Below are positions 1-11,000 of a stretch of 64,000 nucleotides of DNA, in pieces. Under the pieces are notes generated by a model, which did not search any database, was not told where the DNA came from, and saw nothing but the letters and a program-made list of their open reading frames with translations. A program made the translations under genes and the position numbers. This DNA is from Apostichopus japonicus. Taxonomy: Eukaryota > Echinodermata > Holothuroidea > Aspidochirotida > Stichopodidae. The stretch spans positions 19,749,713-19,813,712 of the forward strand of contig NC_092574.1 in the NCBI RefSeq assembly GCF_037975245.1, written 5' to 3'. Within the stretch, counting starts at the first letter, position 1, and every line of letters begins with the position of its first letter.

Positions 1-484
1 ATCTTTTACAGCAAGTGCCTACACGGGGAGCTGTAAGTATTAGTTAATCCACCTAATATCTCAGTCCATACAGTGGCGCGATGGCTCGGCGCACTGTACG
101 AGCTGATGATCGAGACTCTCTTTTGCATCGGTGGTTCGAACCCTGGGTGATGACGTCTTTTGCCGATCTTTTACAGCAAGTGCCTACACGGGGAGCTGTA
201 AGTGTTAGTTAATCCACCTAATATCTCAGTCCATACAGTGGCGCGATGGCTCGGCACACTGTACGAGCTGATGATCGAGACTCTCTTTTGCATCCGTGGG
301 TCGAACCCCGGGTGATGACGTCTTTTGCCGATCTTTTACAGCAAGTGACTACACGGGGAGCTGTAAGTATTAGTTAATCCACCTAATATCTCAGTCCATA
401 CAGTGGCGCGATGGCTCGGCGCACTGTACGAGCTGATGATCGAGACTCTCTTTTGCATCCGTGGTTCGAACCCCGGGTGATGAC

Positions 485-500
485 GTCTTTTACCGAGTGC
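485..500 (+). repeat. 13-bp deletion allele of the monomer (example)
   Basis: The normal junction from TTTTGCCGATC to AAGTGCC is shortened by 13 bp, giving forms such as ACCGAGTGCC here, ACCCAGTGCC (near 18,170, 19,640, 24,743, 26,213) and GCCGAATGCC (near 29,477, 32,569, 36,170). All are 13 bp short but differ by point changes, which suggests one deletion that later diversified. It removes the T4 at unit positions 4-7. The shifted register is also why most of the longest open frames of the array (75 codons, minus strand) occur at these units. They are not genes. Confidence 0.85.
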
Positions 501-700
501 CTACACGGGGAGCTGTAAGTATGAGTTAATCCACCTAATATCTCAGTCCATACAGTGGCGCGATGGCTCGGCGCACTGTACGAGCTGATGATCGAGACTC
601 TCTTTTGCATCCGTGGTTCGAACCCCGGGTGATGACGTCTTTTGCCGATCTTTTACAGCAAGTGCCTACACGGGGAGCTGTAAGTATTAGTTAATCCACC

Positions 701-734
701 GAATATCTAATATGTAGGTATTAGTTAATCCACC
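701..734 (+). repeat. 34-bp insertion within a monomer (recurs in repeat A)
   Basis: Relative to the consensus, 34 bp are added in the AT-rich segment. They duplicate the local TATTAGTTAATCCACC with the linker GAATATCTAATATGTAGG. The same insertion recurs near 3,460, 3,980 and 5,650. A related form with CTAATATGTAAG occurs near 2,390, 2,595 and 2,950. It looks like a local duplication that arose once and was then copied by unequal exchange. It lies upstream of box A and leaves both boxes intact. Confidence 0.85.
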
Positions 735-914
735 TAATATCTCAGTCCATACAGTGGCGCGATGGCTCGGCGCACTGTACGAGCTGATGATCGAGACTCT
801 CTTTTGCATCCGTGGTTCGAACCCCGGGTGATGACGTCTTTTGCCGATCTTTTACAGCAAGTGCCTACACGGGGAGCTGTAAGTATTAGTTAATCCACCT
901 AATATCTCAGTCCA

Positions 915-944
915 TACAGTGGCGCGATGGCTCGGCGCACTGTA
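915..944 (+). other. Conserved bulged hairpin in each monomer (example unit)
   Basis: The arms TACAGTGGCGC and GCGCACTGTA pair over 10 bp with one unpaired G, closing a 9-nt loop GATGGCTCG. The inner four pairs (GCGC/GCGC) and the GG in the loop match a tRNA D-arm. The outer pairs extend it beyond anything a normal tRNA would form. The common variant A98G turns the closing T-A pair into a U-G wobble in RNA, and the C71T variant (for example near 18,074 and 29,700) gives another wobble. The stem therefore survives in many units. Formation in vivo is not shown by sequence. Confidence 0.75.
920..930 (+). promoter_or_regulatory. Pol III box A-like element (example; repeated in each unit)
   Basis: TGGCGCGATGG matches the tRNA box A pattern TRGCNNARNGG at all but one constrained position. 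It lies at unit positions 74-84 throughout the array, 48 nt ahead of box B. That spacing is compatible with tRNA genes, especially those with a long variable arm, and with tRNA-derived SINEs. It overlaps the 5' arm and loop of the hairpin. Some units carry changes here (GATGTCTCGG at 1,259; GAAGGGTCGG at 33,789). Confidence 0.65.
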
Positions 945-978
945 CGAGCTGATGATCGAGACTCTCTTTTGCATCCGT

Positions 979-989
979 GGTTCGAACCC
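979..989 (+). promoter_or_regulatory. Pol III box B (TFIIIC site; example, repeated in each unit)
   Basis: GGTTCGAACCC is a full match to the box B consensus GGTTCGANNCC, the high-affinity TFIIIC site of tRNA genes and SINEs. It occurs at unit positions 133-143 in nearly all units. Exceptions seen include GGGTCGAACCC (near 300, 1,970, 5,250 and 6,920), GGTACGAACCC (37,925; 40,532; 43,139) and GGTTCGAACTC in some units with the 13-bp deletion. The first ten bases form a perfect palindrome. Confidence 0.8.
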
Positions 990-1003
990 CGGGTGATGAC
1001 GTC

Positions 1004-1007
1004 TTTT
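1004..1007 (+). terminator. T4 run after box B (possible Pol III stop; example)
   Basis: A TTTT run lies 15 nt after box B, and another starts 8 nt later in the next unit. Pol III stops at T4 or longer on the non-template strand, so a transcript of roughly 100 nt per unit is conceivable. A further TTTT lies between boxes A and B (unit 121-124) and could stop transcription early. T4 is a weak stop in many animals. Function is inferred. Confidence 0.4.
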
Positions 1008-4000
1008 GCCGATCTTTTACAGCAAGTGCCTACACGGGGAGCTGTAAGTATTAGTTAATCCACCTAATATCTCAGTCCATACAGTGGCGCGATGGCTCGG
1101 CGCACTGTACGAGCTGATGATCGAGACTCTCTTTTGCATCCGTGGTTCGAACCCCGGGTGATGACGTCTTTTGCCGATCTTTTACAGCAAGTGCCTACAC
1201 GGGGAGCTGTAAGTATTAGTTAATCCACCTAATATCTCAGTCCATACAGTGGCGCGATGTCTCGGCGCACTGTACGAGCTGATGATCGAGACTCTCTTTT
1301 GCATCCGTGGTTCGAACCCCGGGTGATGACGTCTTTTGCCGATCTTTTACAGCAAGTGCCTACACGGGGAGCTGTAAGTATTAGTTAATCCACCTAATAT
1401 CTCAGTCCATACAATGGCGCGATGGCTCGGCGCACTGTACGAGCTGATGATCGAGACTCTCTTTTGCATCCGTGGTTCGAACCCCGGGTGATGACGTCTT
1501 TTGCCGATCTTTTACAGCAAGTGCCTACACGGGGAGCTGTAAGTATTAGTTAATCCACCTAATATCTCAGTCCATACAGTGGCGCGATGGCTCGGCGCAC
1601 TGTACGAGCTGATGATCGAGACTCTCTTTTGCATCCGTGGTTCGAACCCCGGGTGATGACGTCTTTTGCCGATCTTTTACAGCAAGTGCCTACACGGGGA
1701 GCTGTAAGTATTAGTTAATCCACCTAATATCTCAGTCCATACAGTGGCGCGATGGCTCGGCGCACTGTACGAGCTGATGATCGAGACTCTCTTTTGCATC
1801 GGTGGTTCGAACCCTGGGTGATGACGTCTTTTGCCGATCTTTTACAGCAAGTGCCTACACGGGGAGCTGTAAGTGTTAGTTAATCCACCTAATATCTCAG
1901 TCCATACAGTGGCGCGATGGCTCGGCACACTGTACGAGCTGATGATCGAGACTCTCTTTTGCATCCGTGGGTCGAACCCCGGGTGATGACGTCTTTTGCC
2001 GATCTTTTACAGCAAGTGACTACACGGGGAGCTGTAAGTATTAGTTAATCCACCTAATATCTCAGTCCATACAGTGGCGCGATGGCTCGGCGCACTGTAC
2101 GAGCTGATGATCGAGACTCTCTTTTGCATCCGTGGTTCGAACCACGGGTGATGACGTCTTTTGCCGATCTTTTACAGCAAGTGCCTACACGGGGAGCTGT
2201 AAGTATTAGTTAATCCACCTAATATCTCAGTCCATACAGTGGCGCGATGGCTCGGCGCACTGTACGAGCTGATGATCGAGACTCTCTTTTGCATCCGTGG
2301 TTCGAACCCCGGGTGATGACGTCTTTTGCCGATCTTTTACAGCAAGTGCCTACACGGGGAGCTGTAAGTATTAGTTAATCCACCTAATATCTAATATGTA
2401 AGTATTAGTTAATCCACCTAATTTCTCAGTCCATACAGTGGCGCGATGGCTCGGCGCACTGTACGAGCTGATGATCGAGACTCTCTTTTGCATCCGTGGT
2501 TCGAACCCCGGGTGATGACGTCTTTTGCCGATCTTTTACAGCAAGTGCCTACACGGGGAGCTGTAAGTATTAGTTAATCCACCTAATATCTAATATGTAA
2601 GTATTAGTTAATCCACCTAATATCTCAGTCCATACAGTGGCGCGATGGCTCGGCGCACTGTACGAGCTGATGATCGAGACTCTCTTTTGCATCCGTGGTT
2701 CGAACCCTGGGTGATGACGTTTTTTGCCAATCTTTTACAGCAAGTGCCTACACGGGGAGCTGTAAGTATTAGTTAATCCACCTAATATCTCAGTCCATAC
2801 AGTGGCGCGATGGCTCGGCGCACTGTACGAGCTGATGATCGAGACTCTCTTTTGCATCCGTGGTTCGAACCCCGAGTGATGACGTCTTTTGGCGATCTTT
2901 TACAGCAAGTGCCTACACGGGGAGCTGTAAGTATTAGTTAAACCACCTAATATCTAATATGTAAGTATTAGTTAATCCACCTAATATCTCAGTCCATACA
3001 GTGGCGCGATGGCTCGGCGCACTGTACAAGCTGATGATCGAGACTCTCTTTTGCATCCGTGGTTCGAACCCCGAGTGATGACGTCTTTTGGCGATCTTTT
3101 ACAGCAAGTGCCTACACGGGGAGCTGTAAGTATTAGTTAATCCACATAATATCTCAGTCCATACAGTGGCGCGATGGCACGGCGCACTGTACGAGCTGAT
3201 GATCGAGACTCTCTTTTGCATCCGTGGTTCGAACCCCGGGTGATGACGTCTTTTACCGAGTGCCTACACGGGGAGCTGTAAGTATGAGTTAATCCACCTA
3301 ATATCTCAGTCCATACAGTGGCGCGATGGCTCGGCGCACTGTACGAGCTGATGATCGAGACTCTCTTTTGCATCCGTGGTTCGAACCCCGGGTGATGACG
3401 TCTTTTGCCGATCTTTTACAGCAAGTGCCTACACGGGGAGCTGTAAGTATTAGTTAATCCACCGAATATCTAATATGTAGGTATTAGTTAATCCACCTAA
3501 TATCTCAGTCCATACAGTGGCGCGATGGCTCGGCGCACTGTACGAGCTGATGATCGAGACTCTCTTTTGCATCCGTGGTTCGAACCCCGGGTGATGACGT
3601 CTTTTGCCGATCTTTTACAGCAAGTGCCTACACGGGGAGCTGTAAGTATTAGTTAATCCACCTAATATCTCAGTCCATACAGTGGCGCGATGGCTCGGCG
3701 CACTGTACGAGCTGATGATCGAGACTCTCTTTTGCATCCGTGGTTCGAACCCCGGGTGATGACGTCTTTTACCGAGTGCCTACACGGGGAGCTGTAAGTA
3801 TGAGTTAATCCACCTAATATCTCAGTCCATACAGTGGCGCGATGGCTCGGCGCACTGTACGAGCTGATGATCGAGACTCTCTTTTGCATCCGTGGTTCGA
3901 ACCCCGGGTGATGACGTCTTTTGCCGATCTTTTACAGCAAGTGCCTACACGGGGAGCTGTAAGTATTAGTTAATCCACCGAATATCTAATATGTAGGTAT

Positions 4001-7000
4001 TAGTTAATCCACCTAATATCTCAGTCCATACAGTGGCGCGATGGCTCGGCGCACTGTACGAGCTGATGATCGAGACTCTCTTTTGCATCCGTGGTTCGAA
4101 CCCCGGGTGATGACGTCTTTTGCCGATCTTTTACAGCAAGTGCCTACACGGGGAGCTGTAAGTATTAGTTAATCCACCTAATATCTCAGTCCATACAGTG
4201 GCGCGATGGCTCGGCGCACTGTACGAGCTGATGATCGAGACTCTCTTTTGCATCCGTGGTTCGAACCCCGGGTGATGACGTCTTTTGCCGATCTTTTACA
4301 GCAAGTGCCTACACGGGGAGCTGTAAGTATTAGTTAATCCACCTAATATCTCAGTCCATACAGTGGCGCGATGGCTCGGCGCACTGTACGAGCTGATGAT
4401 CGAGACTCTCTTTTGCATCCGTGGTTCGAACCCCGGGTGATGACGTCTTTTGCCGATCTTTTACAGCAAGTGCCTACACGGGGAGCTGTAAGTATTAGTT
4501 AATCCACCTAATATCTCAGTCCATACAGTGGCGCGATGTCTCGGCGCACTGTACGAGCTGATGATCGAGACTCTCTTTTGCATCCGTGGTTCGAACCCCG
4601 GGTGATGACGTCTTTTGCCGATCTTTTACAGCAAGTGCCTACACGGGGAGCTGTAAGTATTAGTTAATCCACCTAATATCTCAGTCCATACAATGGCGCG
4701 ATGGCTCGGCGCACTGTACGAGCTGATGATCGAGACTCTCTTTTGCATCCGTGGTTCGAACCCCGGGTGATGACGTCTTTTGCCGATCTTTTACAGCAAG
4801 TGCCTACACGGGGAGCTGTAAGTATTAGTTAATCCACCTAATATCTCAGTCCATACAGTGGCGCGATGGCTCGGCGCACTGTACGAGCTGATGATCGAGA
4901 CTCTCTTTTGCATCCGTGGTTCGAACCCCGGGTGATGACGTCTTTTGCCGATCTTTTACAGCAAGTGCCTACACGGGGAGCTGTAAGTATTAGTTAATCC
5001 ACCTAATATCTCAGTCCATACAGTGGCGCGATGGCTCGGCGCACTGTACGAGCTGATGATCGAGACTCTCTTTTGCATCGGTGGTTCGAACCCTGGGTGA
5101 TGACGTCTTTTGCCGATCTTTTACAGCAAGTGCCTACACGGGGAGCTGTAAGTGTTAGTTAATCCACCTAATATCTCAGTCCATACAGTGGCGCGATGGC
5201 TCGGCACACTGTACGAGCTGATGATCGAGACTCTCTTTTGCATCCGTGGGTCGAACCCCGGGTGATGACGTCTTTTGCCGATCTTTTACAGCAAGTGACT
5301 ACACGGGGAGCTGTAAGTATTAGTTAATCCACCTAATATCTCAGTCCATACAGTGGCGCGATGGCTCGGCGCACTGTACGAGCTGATGATCGAGACTCTC
5401 TTTTGCATCCTTGGTTCGAACCCCGGGTGATGACGTCTTTTACCGAGTGCCTACACGGGGAGCTGTAAGTATGAGTTAATCCACCTAATATCTCAGTCCA
5501 TACAGTGGCGCGATGGCTCGGCGCACTGTACGAGCTGATGATCGAGACTCTCTTTTGCATCCGTGGTTCGAACCCCGGGTGATGACGTCTTTTGCCGATC
5601 TTTTACAGCAAGTGCCTACACGGGGAGCTGTAAGTATTAGTTAATCCACCGAATATCTAATATGTAGGTATTAGTTAATCCACCTAATATCTCAGTCCAT
5701 ACAGTGGCGCGATGGCTCGGCGCACTGTACGAGCTGATGATCGAGACTCTCTTTTGCATCCGTGGTTCGAACCCCGGGTGATGACGTCTTTTGCCGATCT
5801 TTTACAGCAAGTGCCTACACGGGGAGCTGTAAGTATTAGTTAATCCACCTAATATCTCAGTCCATACAGTGGCGCGATGGCTCGGCGCACTGTACGAGCT
5901 GATGATCGAGACTCTCTTTTGCATCCGTGGTTCGAACCCCGGGTGATGACGTCTTTTGCCGATCTTTTACAGCAAGTGCCTACACGGGGAGCTGTAAGTA
6001 TTAGTTAATCCACCTAATATCTCAGTCCATACAGTGGCGCGATGGCTCGGCGCACTGTACGAGCTGATGATCGAGACTCTCTTTTGCATCCGTGGTTCGA
6101 ACCCCGGGTGATGACGTCTTTTGCCGATCTTTTACAGCAAGTGCCTACACGGGGAGCTGTAAGTATTAGTTAATCCACCTAATATCTCAGTCCATACAGT
6201 GGCGCGATGTCTCGGCGCACTGTACGAGCTGATGATCGAGACTCTCTTTTGCATCCGTGGTTCGAACCCCGGGTGATGACGTCTTTTGCCGATCTTTTAC
6301 AGCAAGTGCCTACACGGGGAGCTGTAAGTATTAGTTAATCCACCTAATATCTCAGTCCATACAATGGCGCGATGGCTCGGCGCACTGTACGAGCTGATGA
6401 TCGAGACTCTCTTTTGCATCCGTGGTTCGAACCCCGGGTGATGACGTCTTTTGCCGATCTTTTACAGCAAGTGCCTACACGGGGAGCTGTAAGTATTAGT
6501 TAATCCACCTAATATCTCAGTCCATACAGTGGCGCGATGGCTCGGCGCACTGTACGAGCTGATGATCGAGACTCTCTTTTGCATCCGTGGTTCGAACCCC
6601 GGGTGATGACGTCTTTTGCCGATCTTTTACAGCAAGTGCCTACACGGGGAGCTGTAAGTATTAGTTAATCCACCTAATATCTCAGTCCATACAGTGGCGC
6701 GATGGCTCGGCGCACTGTACGAGCTGATGATCGAGACTCTCTTTTGCATCGGTGGTTCGAACCCCGGGTGATGACGTCTTTTGCCGATCTTTTACAGCAA
6801 GTGCCTACACGGGGAGCTGTAAGTGTTAGTTAATCCACCTAATATCTCAGTCCATACAGTGGCGCGATGGCTCGGCACACTGTACGAGCTGATGATCGAG
6901 ACTCTCTTTTGCATCCGTGGGTCGAACCCCGGGTGATGACGTCTTTTGCCGATCTTTTACAGCAAGTGACTACACGGGGAGCTGTAAGTATTAGTTAATC

Positions 7001-8090
7001 CACCTAATATCTCAGTCCATACAGTGGCGCGATGGCTCGGCGCACTGTACGAGCTGATGATCGAGACTCTCTTTTGCATCCGTGGTTCGAACCACGGGTG
7101 ATGACGTCTTTTGCCGATCTTTTACAGCAAGTGCCTACACGGGGAGCTGTAAGTATTAGTTAATCCACCTAATATCTCAGTCCATACAGTGGCGCGATGG
7201 CTCGGCGCACTGTACGAGCTGATGATCGAGACTCTCTTTTGCATCCGTGGTTCGAACCCCGGGTGATGACGTCTTTTGCCGATCTTTTACAGCAAGTGCC
7301 TACACGGGGAGCTGTAAGTATTAGTTAATCCACCTAATATCTCAGTCCATACAGTGGCGCGATGGCTCGGCGCACTGTACGAGCTGATGATCGAGACTCT
7401 CTTTTGCATCCGTGGTTCGAACCCCGGGTGATGACGTCTTTTGCCGATCTTTTACAGCAAGTGCCTACACGGGGAGCTGTAAGTATTAGTTAATCCACCT
7501 AATATCTCAGTCCATACAGTGGCGCGATGGCTCGGCGCACTGTACGAGCTGATGATCGAGACTCTCTTTTGCATCCGTGGTTCGAACCCCGGGTGATGAC
7601 GTCTTTTGCCGATCTTTTACAGCAAGTGCCTACACGGGGAGCTGTAAGTATTAGTTAATCCACCTAATATCTCAGTCCATACAGTGGCGCGATGTCTCGG
7701 CGCACTGTACGAGCTGATGATCGAGACTCTCTTTTGCATCCGTGGTTCGAACCCCGGGTGATGACGTCTTTTGCCGATCTTTTACAGCAAGTGCCTACAC
7801 GGGGAGCTGTAAGTATTAGTTAATCCACCTAATATCTCAGTCCATACAGTGGCGCGATGTCTCGGCGCACTGTACGAGCTGATGATCGAGACTCTCTTTT
7901 GCATCCGTGGTTCGAACCCCGGGTGATGACGTCTTTTGCCGATCTTTTACAGCAAGTGCCTACACGGGGAGCTGTAAGTATTAGTTAATCCACCTAATAT
8001 CTCAGTCCATACAATGGCGCGATGGCTCGGCGCACTGTACGAGCTGATGATCGAGACTCTCTTTTGCATCCGTGGTTCGAACCCCGGGTG

Positions 8091-11000
8091 ATGACGTCTT
8101 TTGCCGATCTTTTACAGCAAGTGCCTACACGGGGAGCTGTAAGTATTAGTTAATCCACCTAATATCTCAGTCCATACAGTGGCGCGATGGCTCGGCGCAC
8201 TGTACGAGCTGATGATCGAGACTCTCTTTTGCATCCGTGGTTCGAACCCCGGGTGATGACGTCTTTTGCCGATCTTTTACAGCAAGTGCCTACACGGGGA
8301 GCTGTAAGTAATAGTTAATCCACCTAATATCTCAGTCCATACAGTGGCGCGATGGCTCGGCGCACTGTGGGAGCTGATGATCGAGACTCTCTTTTGCATC
8401 CGTGGTTCGAACCCCGGGTGATGACGTCTTTTGCCGATCTTTTACAGCAAGTGCCTACACGGGGAGCTGTAAGTATTAGTTAATCCACCTAATATCTCAG
8501 TCCATACAGTGGCGCGATGGCTCGGCGCACTGTGCGAGCTGATGATCGAGACTCTCTTTTGCATCCGTGGTTCGAACCCCGGGTGATGACGTCTTTTGCC
8601 GATCTTTTACAGCAAGTGCCTACACGGGGAGCTGTAAGTATTAGTTAATCCACCTAATATCTCAGTCCATACAGTGGCGCGATGGCTCGGCGCACTGTGC
8701 GAGCTGACGATCGAGACTCTCTTTTGCATCCGTGGTTCGAACCCCGGTTGATGACGTCTTTTGCCGATCTTTTACAGCAAGTGCCTACACGGGGAGCTGT
8801 AAGTATTAGTATATCCACGTAATATCTCAGTCCATACAGTGGCGCGATGGCTCGGCGCACTGTGCGAGCTGACGATCGAGACTCTCTTTTGCATCCGTGG
8901 TTCGAACCCCGGGTGATGACGTCTTTTGCCGATCTTTTACAGCAAGTGCCTACACGGGGAGCTGTAAGTATTAGTTAATCCACCTAATATCTCAGTCCAT
9001 ACAGTGGCGCGATGGCTCGGCGCACTGTACGAGCTGATGATCGAGACTCTCTTTTGCATCCGTGGTTCGAACCCCGGGTGATGACGTCTTTTGCCGATCT
9101 TTTACAGCAAGTGCCTACACGGGGAGCTGTAAGTATTAGTTAATCCACCTAATATCTCAGTCCATACAGTGGCGCGATGGCTCGGCGCACTGTACGAGCT
9201 GATGATCGAGACTCTCTTTTGCATCCGTGGTTCGAACCCCGGGTGATGACGTCTTTTGCCGATCTTTTACAGCAATTGACTACACGGGGAGCTGTAAGTA
9301 TTAGTTAATCCACGTAATATCTCAGTCCATACAGTGGCGCGATGGCTCGGCGCACTGTGCGAGCTGACGATCGAGACTCTCTTTTGCATCCGTGGTTCGA
9401 ACCCCGGGTGATGACGTCTTTTGCCGATCTTTTACAGCAAGTGCCTACACGGGGAGCTGTAAGTATTAGTTAATCCACCTAATATCTCAGTCCATACAGT
9501 GGCGCGATGGCTCGGCGCACTGTACGAGCTGATGATCGAGACTCTCTTTTGCATCCGTGGTTCGAACCCCGGGTGATGACGTCTTTTGCCGATCTTTTAC
9601 AGCAAGTGCCTACACGGGGAGCTGTAAGTATTAGTTAATCCACCTAATATCTCAGTCCATACAGTGGCGCGATGGCTCGGCGCACTGTACGAGCTGATGA
9701 TCGAGACTCTCTTTTGCATCCGTGGTTCGAACCCCGGGTGATGACGTCTTTTGCCGATCTTTTACAGCAATTGACTACACGGGGAGCTGTAAGTATTAGT
9801 TAATCCACCTAATATCTCAGTCCATACAGTGGCGCGATGGCTCGGCGCACTGTACGAGCTAATGATCGAGACTCTCTTTTGCATCCGTGGTTCGAACCCC
9901 GGGTGATGACGTCTTTTGCCGATCTTTCACAGCAAGTGCCTACACGGGGAGCTGTAAGTATTAGTTAATCCACCTAATATCTCAGTCCATACAGTGGCGC
10001 GATGGCTCGGCGCACTGTACGAGCTGATGATCGAGACTCTCTTTTGCATCCGTGGTTCGAACCCCGGGTGATGACGTCTTTTGCCGATCTTTTACAGCAA
10101 GTGCCTACACGGGGAGCTGTAAGTATTAGTTAATCCACCTAATATCTCAGTCCATACAGTGGCGCGATGGCTCGGCGCACTGTACGAGCTGATGATCGTG
10201 ACTCTCTTTTGCATCCGTGGTTCGAACCCCGGGTGATGACGTCTTTTGCCGATCTTTTACAGCAAGTGCCTACACGGGGAGCTGTAAGTATTAGTTAATC
10301 CACCTAATATCTCAGTCCATACAGTGGCGCGATGGCTCGGCGCACTGTACGAGCTGATGATCGAGACTCTCTTTTGCATCCGTGGTTCGAACCCCGGTTG
10401 ATGACGTCTTTTGCCGATCTTTTACAGCAAGTGCCTACACGGGGAGCTGTAAGAATTAGTTAATCCACCTAATATCTCAGTCCATACAGTGGCGCGATGG
10501 CTCGGCGCACTGTGCGAGCTGATGATCGAGACTCCCTTTTGCATCCGTGGTTCGAACCCCGGGTGATGACGTCTTTTGCCGATCTTTTACAGCAAGTGCC
10601 TACACGGGGAGCTGTAAGTATTAGTTAATCCACATAATATCTCAGTCCATACAGTGGCGCGATGGCTCGGCGCACTGTACGAGCTGATTATCGAGACTCT
10701 CTTTTGCATCCGTGGTTCGAACCCCGGGTGATGACGTCTTTTGCCGATCTTTTACAGCAAGTGACTACACGGGGAGCTGTAAGTATTAGTTAATCCACCT
10801 AATATCTCAGTCCATACAGTGGCGCGATGGCTCGGCGCACTGTACGAGCTGATGATCGAGACTCTCTTTTGCATCCGTGGTTCGAAGCCCCGTTGATGAC
10901 GTCCTTTGCCGATTTTTACAGCAATTGACTACACGGGGAGCTGTCAGTATTAGTTAATCCACCTAATATCTCAGTCCATACAGTGGCGCGATGGCTCGGC

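Larger units (their letters stand above)
847..1011 (+). repeat. Reference monomer of the satellite (consensus-like unit)
   Basis: This unit matches the majority base at the variable sites and serves as a guide to unit anatomy. Unit positions 69-98 form the hairpin, 74-84 box A, 121-124 an internal T4, 133-143 box B, 133-142 the palindrome GGTTCGAACC, 142-147 CCCGGG, 151-157 TGACGTC (a CRE-like half element) and 158-161 a second T4. A third T4 lies at positions 4-7 of the following unit. The AT-rich stretch at 35-62 (TAAGTATTAGTTAATCC and onward) has no motif I recognise and is where the 34-bp insertions occur. Confidence 0.9.
1..8090 (+). repeat. Higher-order repeat A: 1,671-bp 10-mer
   Basis: Linked rare variants recur with a 1,671-bp period. 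The variant GCATCGGTGG is at 130, 1,801, 5,080 and 6,751, each followed one unit later by AAGTGTTAG and then GTGGGTCGAAC. The period equals ten monomers minus a 13-bp deletion in one unit plus a 34-bp insertion in another. The stretch at about 2,140-3,410 is rearranged: 1,801 to 5,080 is 3,279 bp, or 63 bp short of two periods, and a 516-bp segment is duplicated around 3,370/3,890. Further marker variants are GATGTCTCGG and ACAATGGCG. The regular pattern fades after about 8.1 kb. Confidence 0.85.

Noticed and set aside
383-610. Repeated 68-78-codon minus-strand open frames in the array (also at 3,137; 3,662; 5,333; 8,654; 18,056; 19,528; 24,630; 26,102; 27,574; 29,365; 32,454; 36,049)
   Set aside because: They arise almost only where a 13-bp deletion shifts the register between two monomers, and their protein is the satellite read antisense. 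No codon bias or domain is seen.
920-1007. A functional tRNA gene in each unit
   Set aside because: The D-arm and T-loop resemble a tRNA, but no 7-bp acceptor stem or anticodon stem can be formed, and the T stem needs a bulge.
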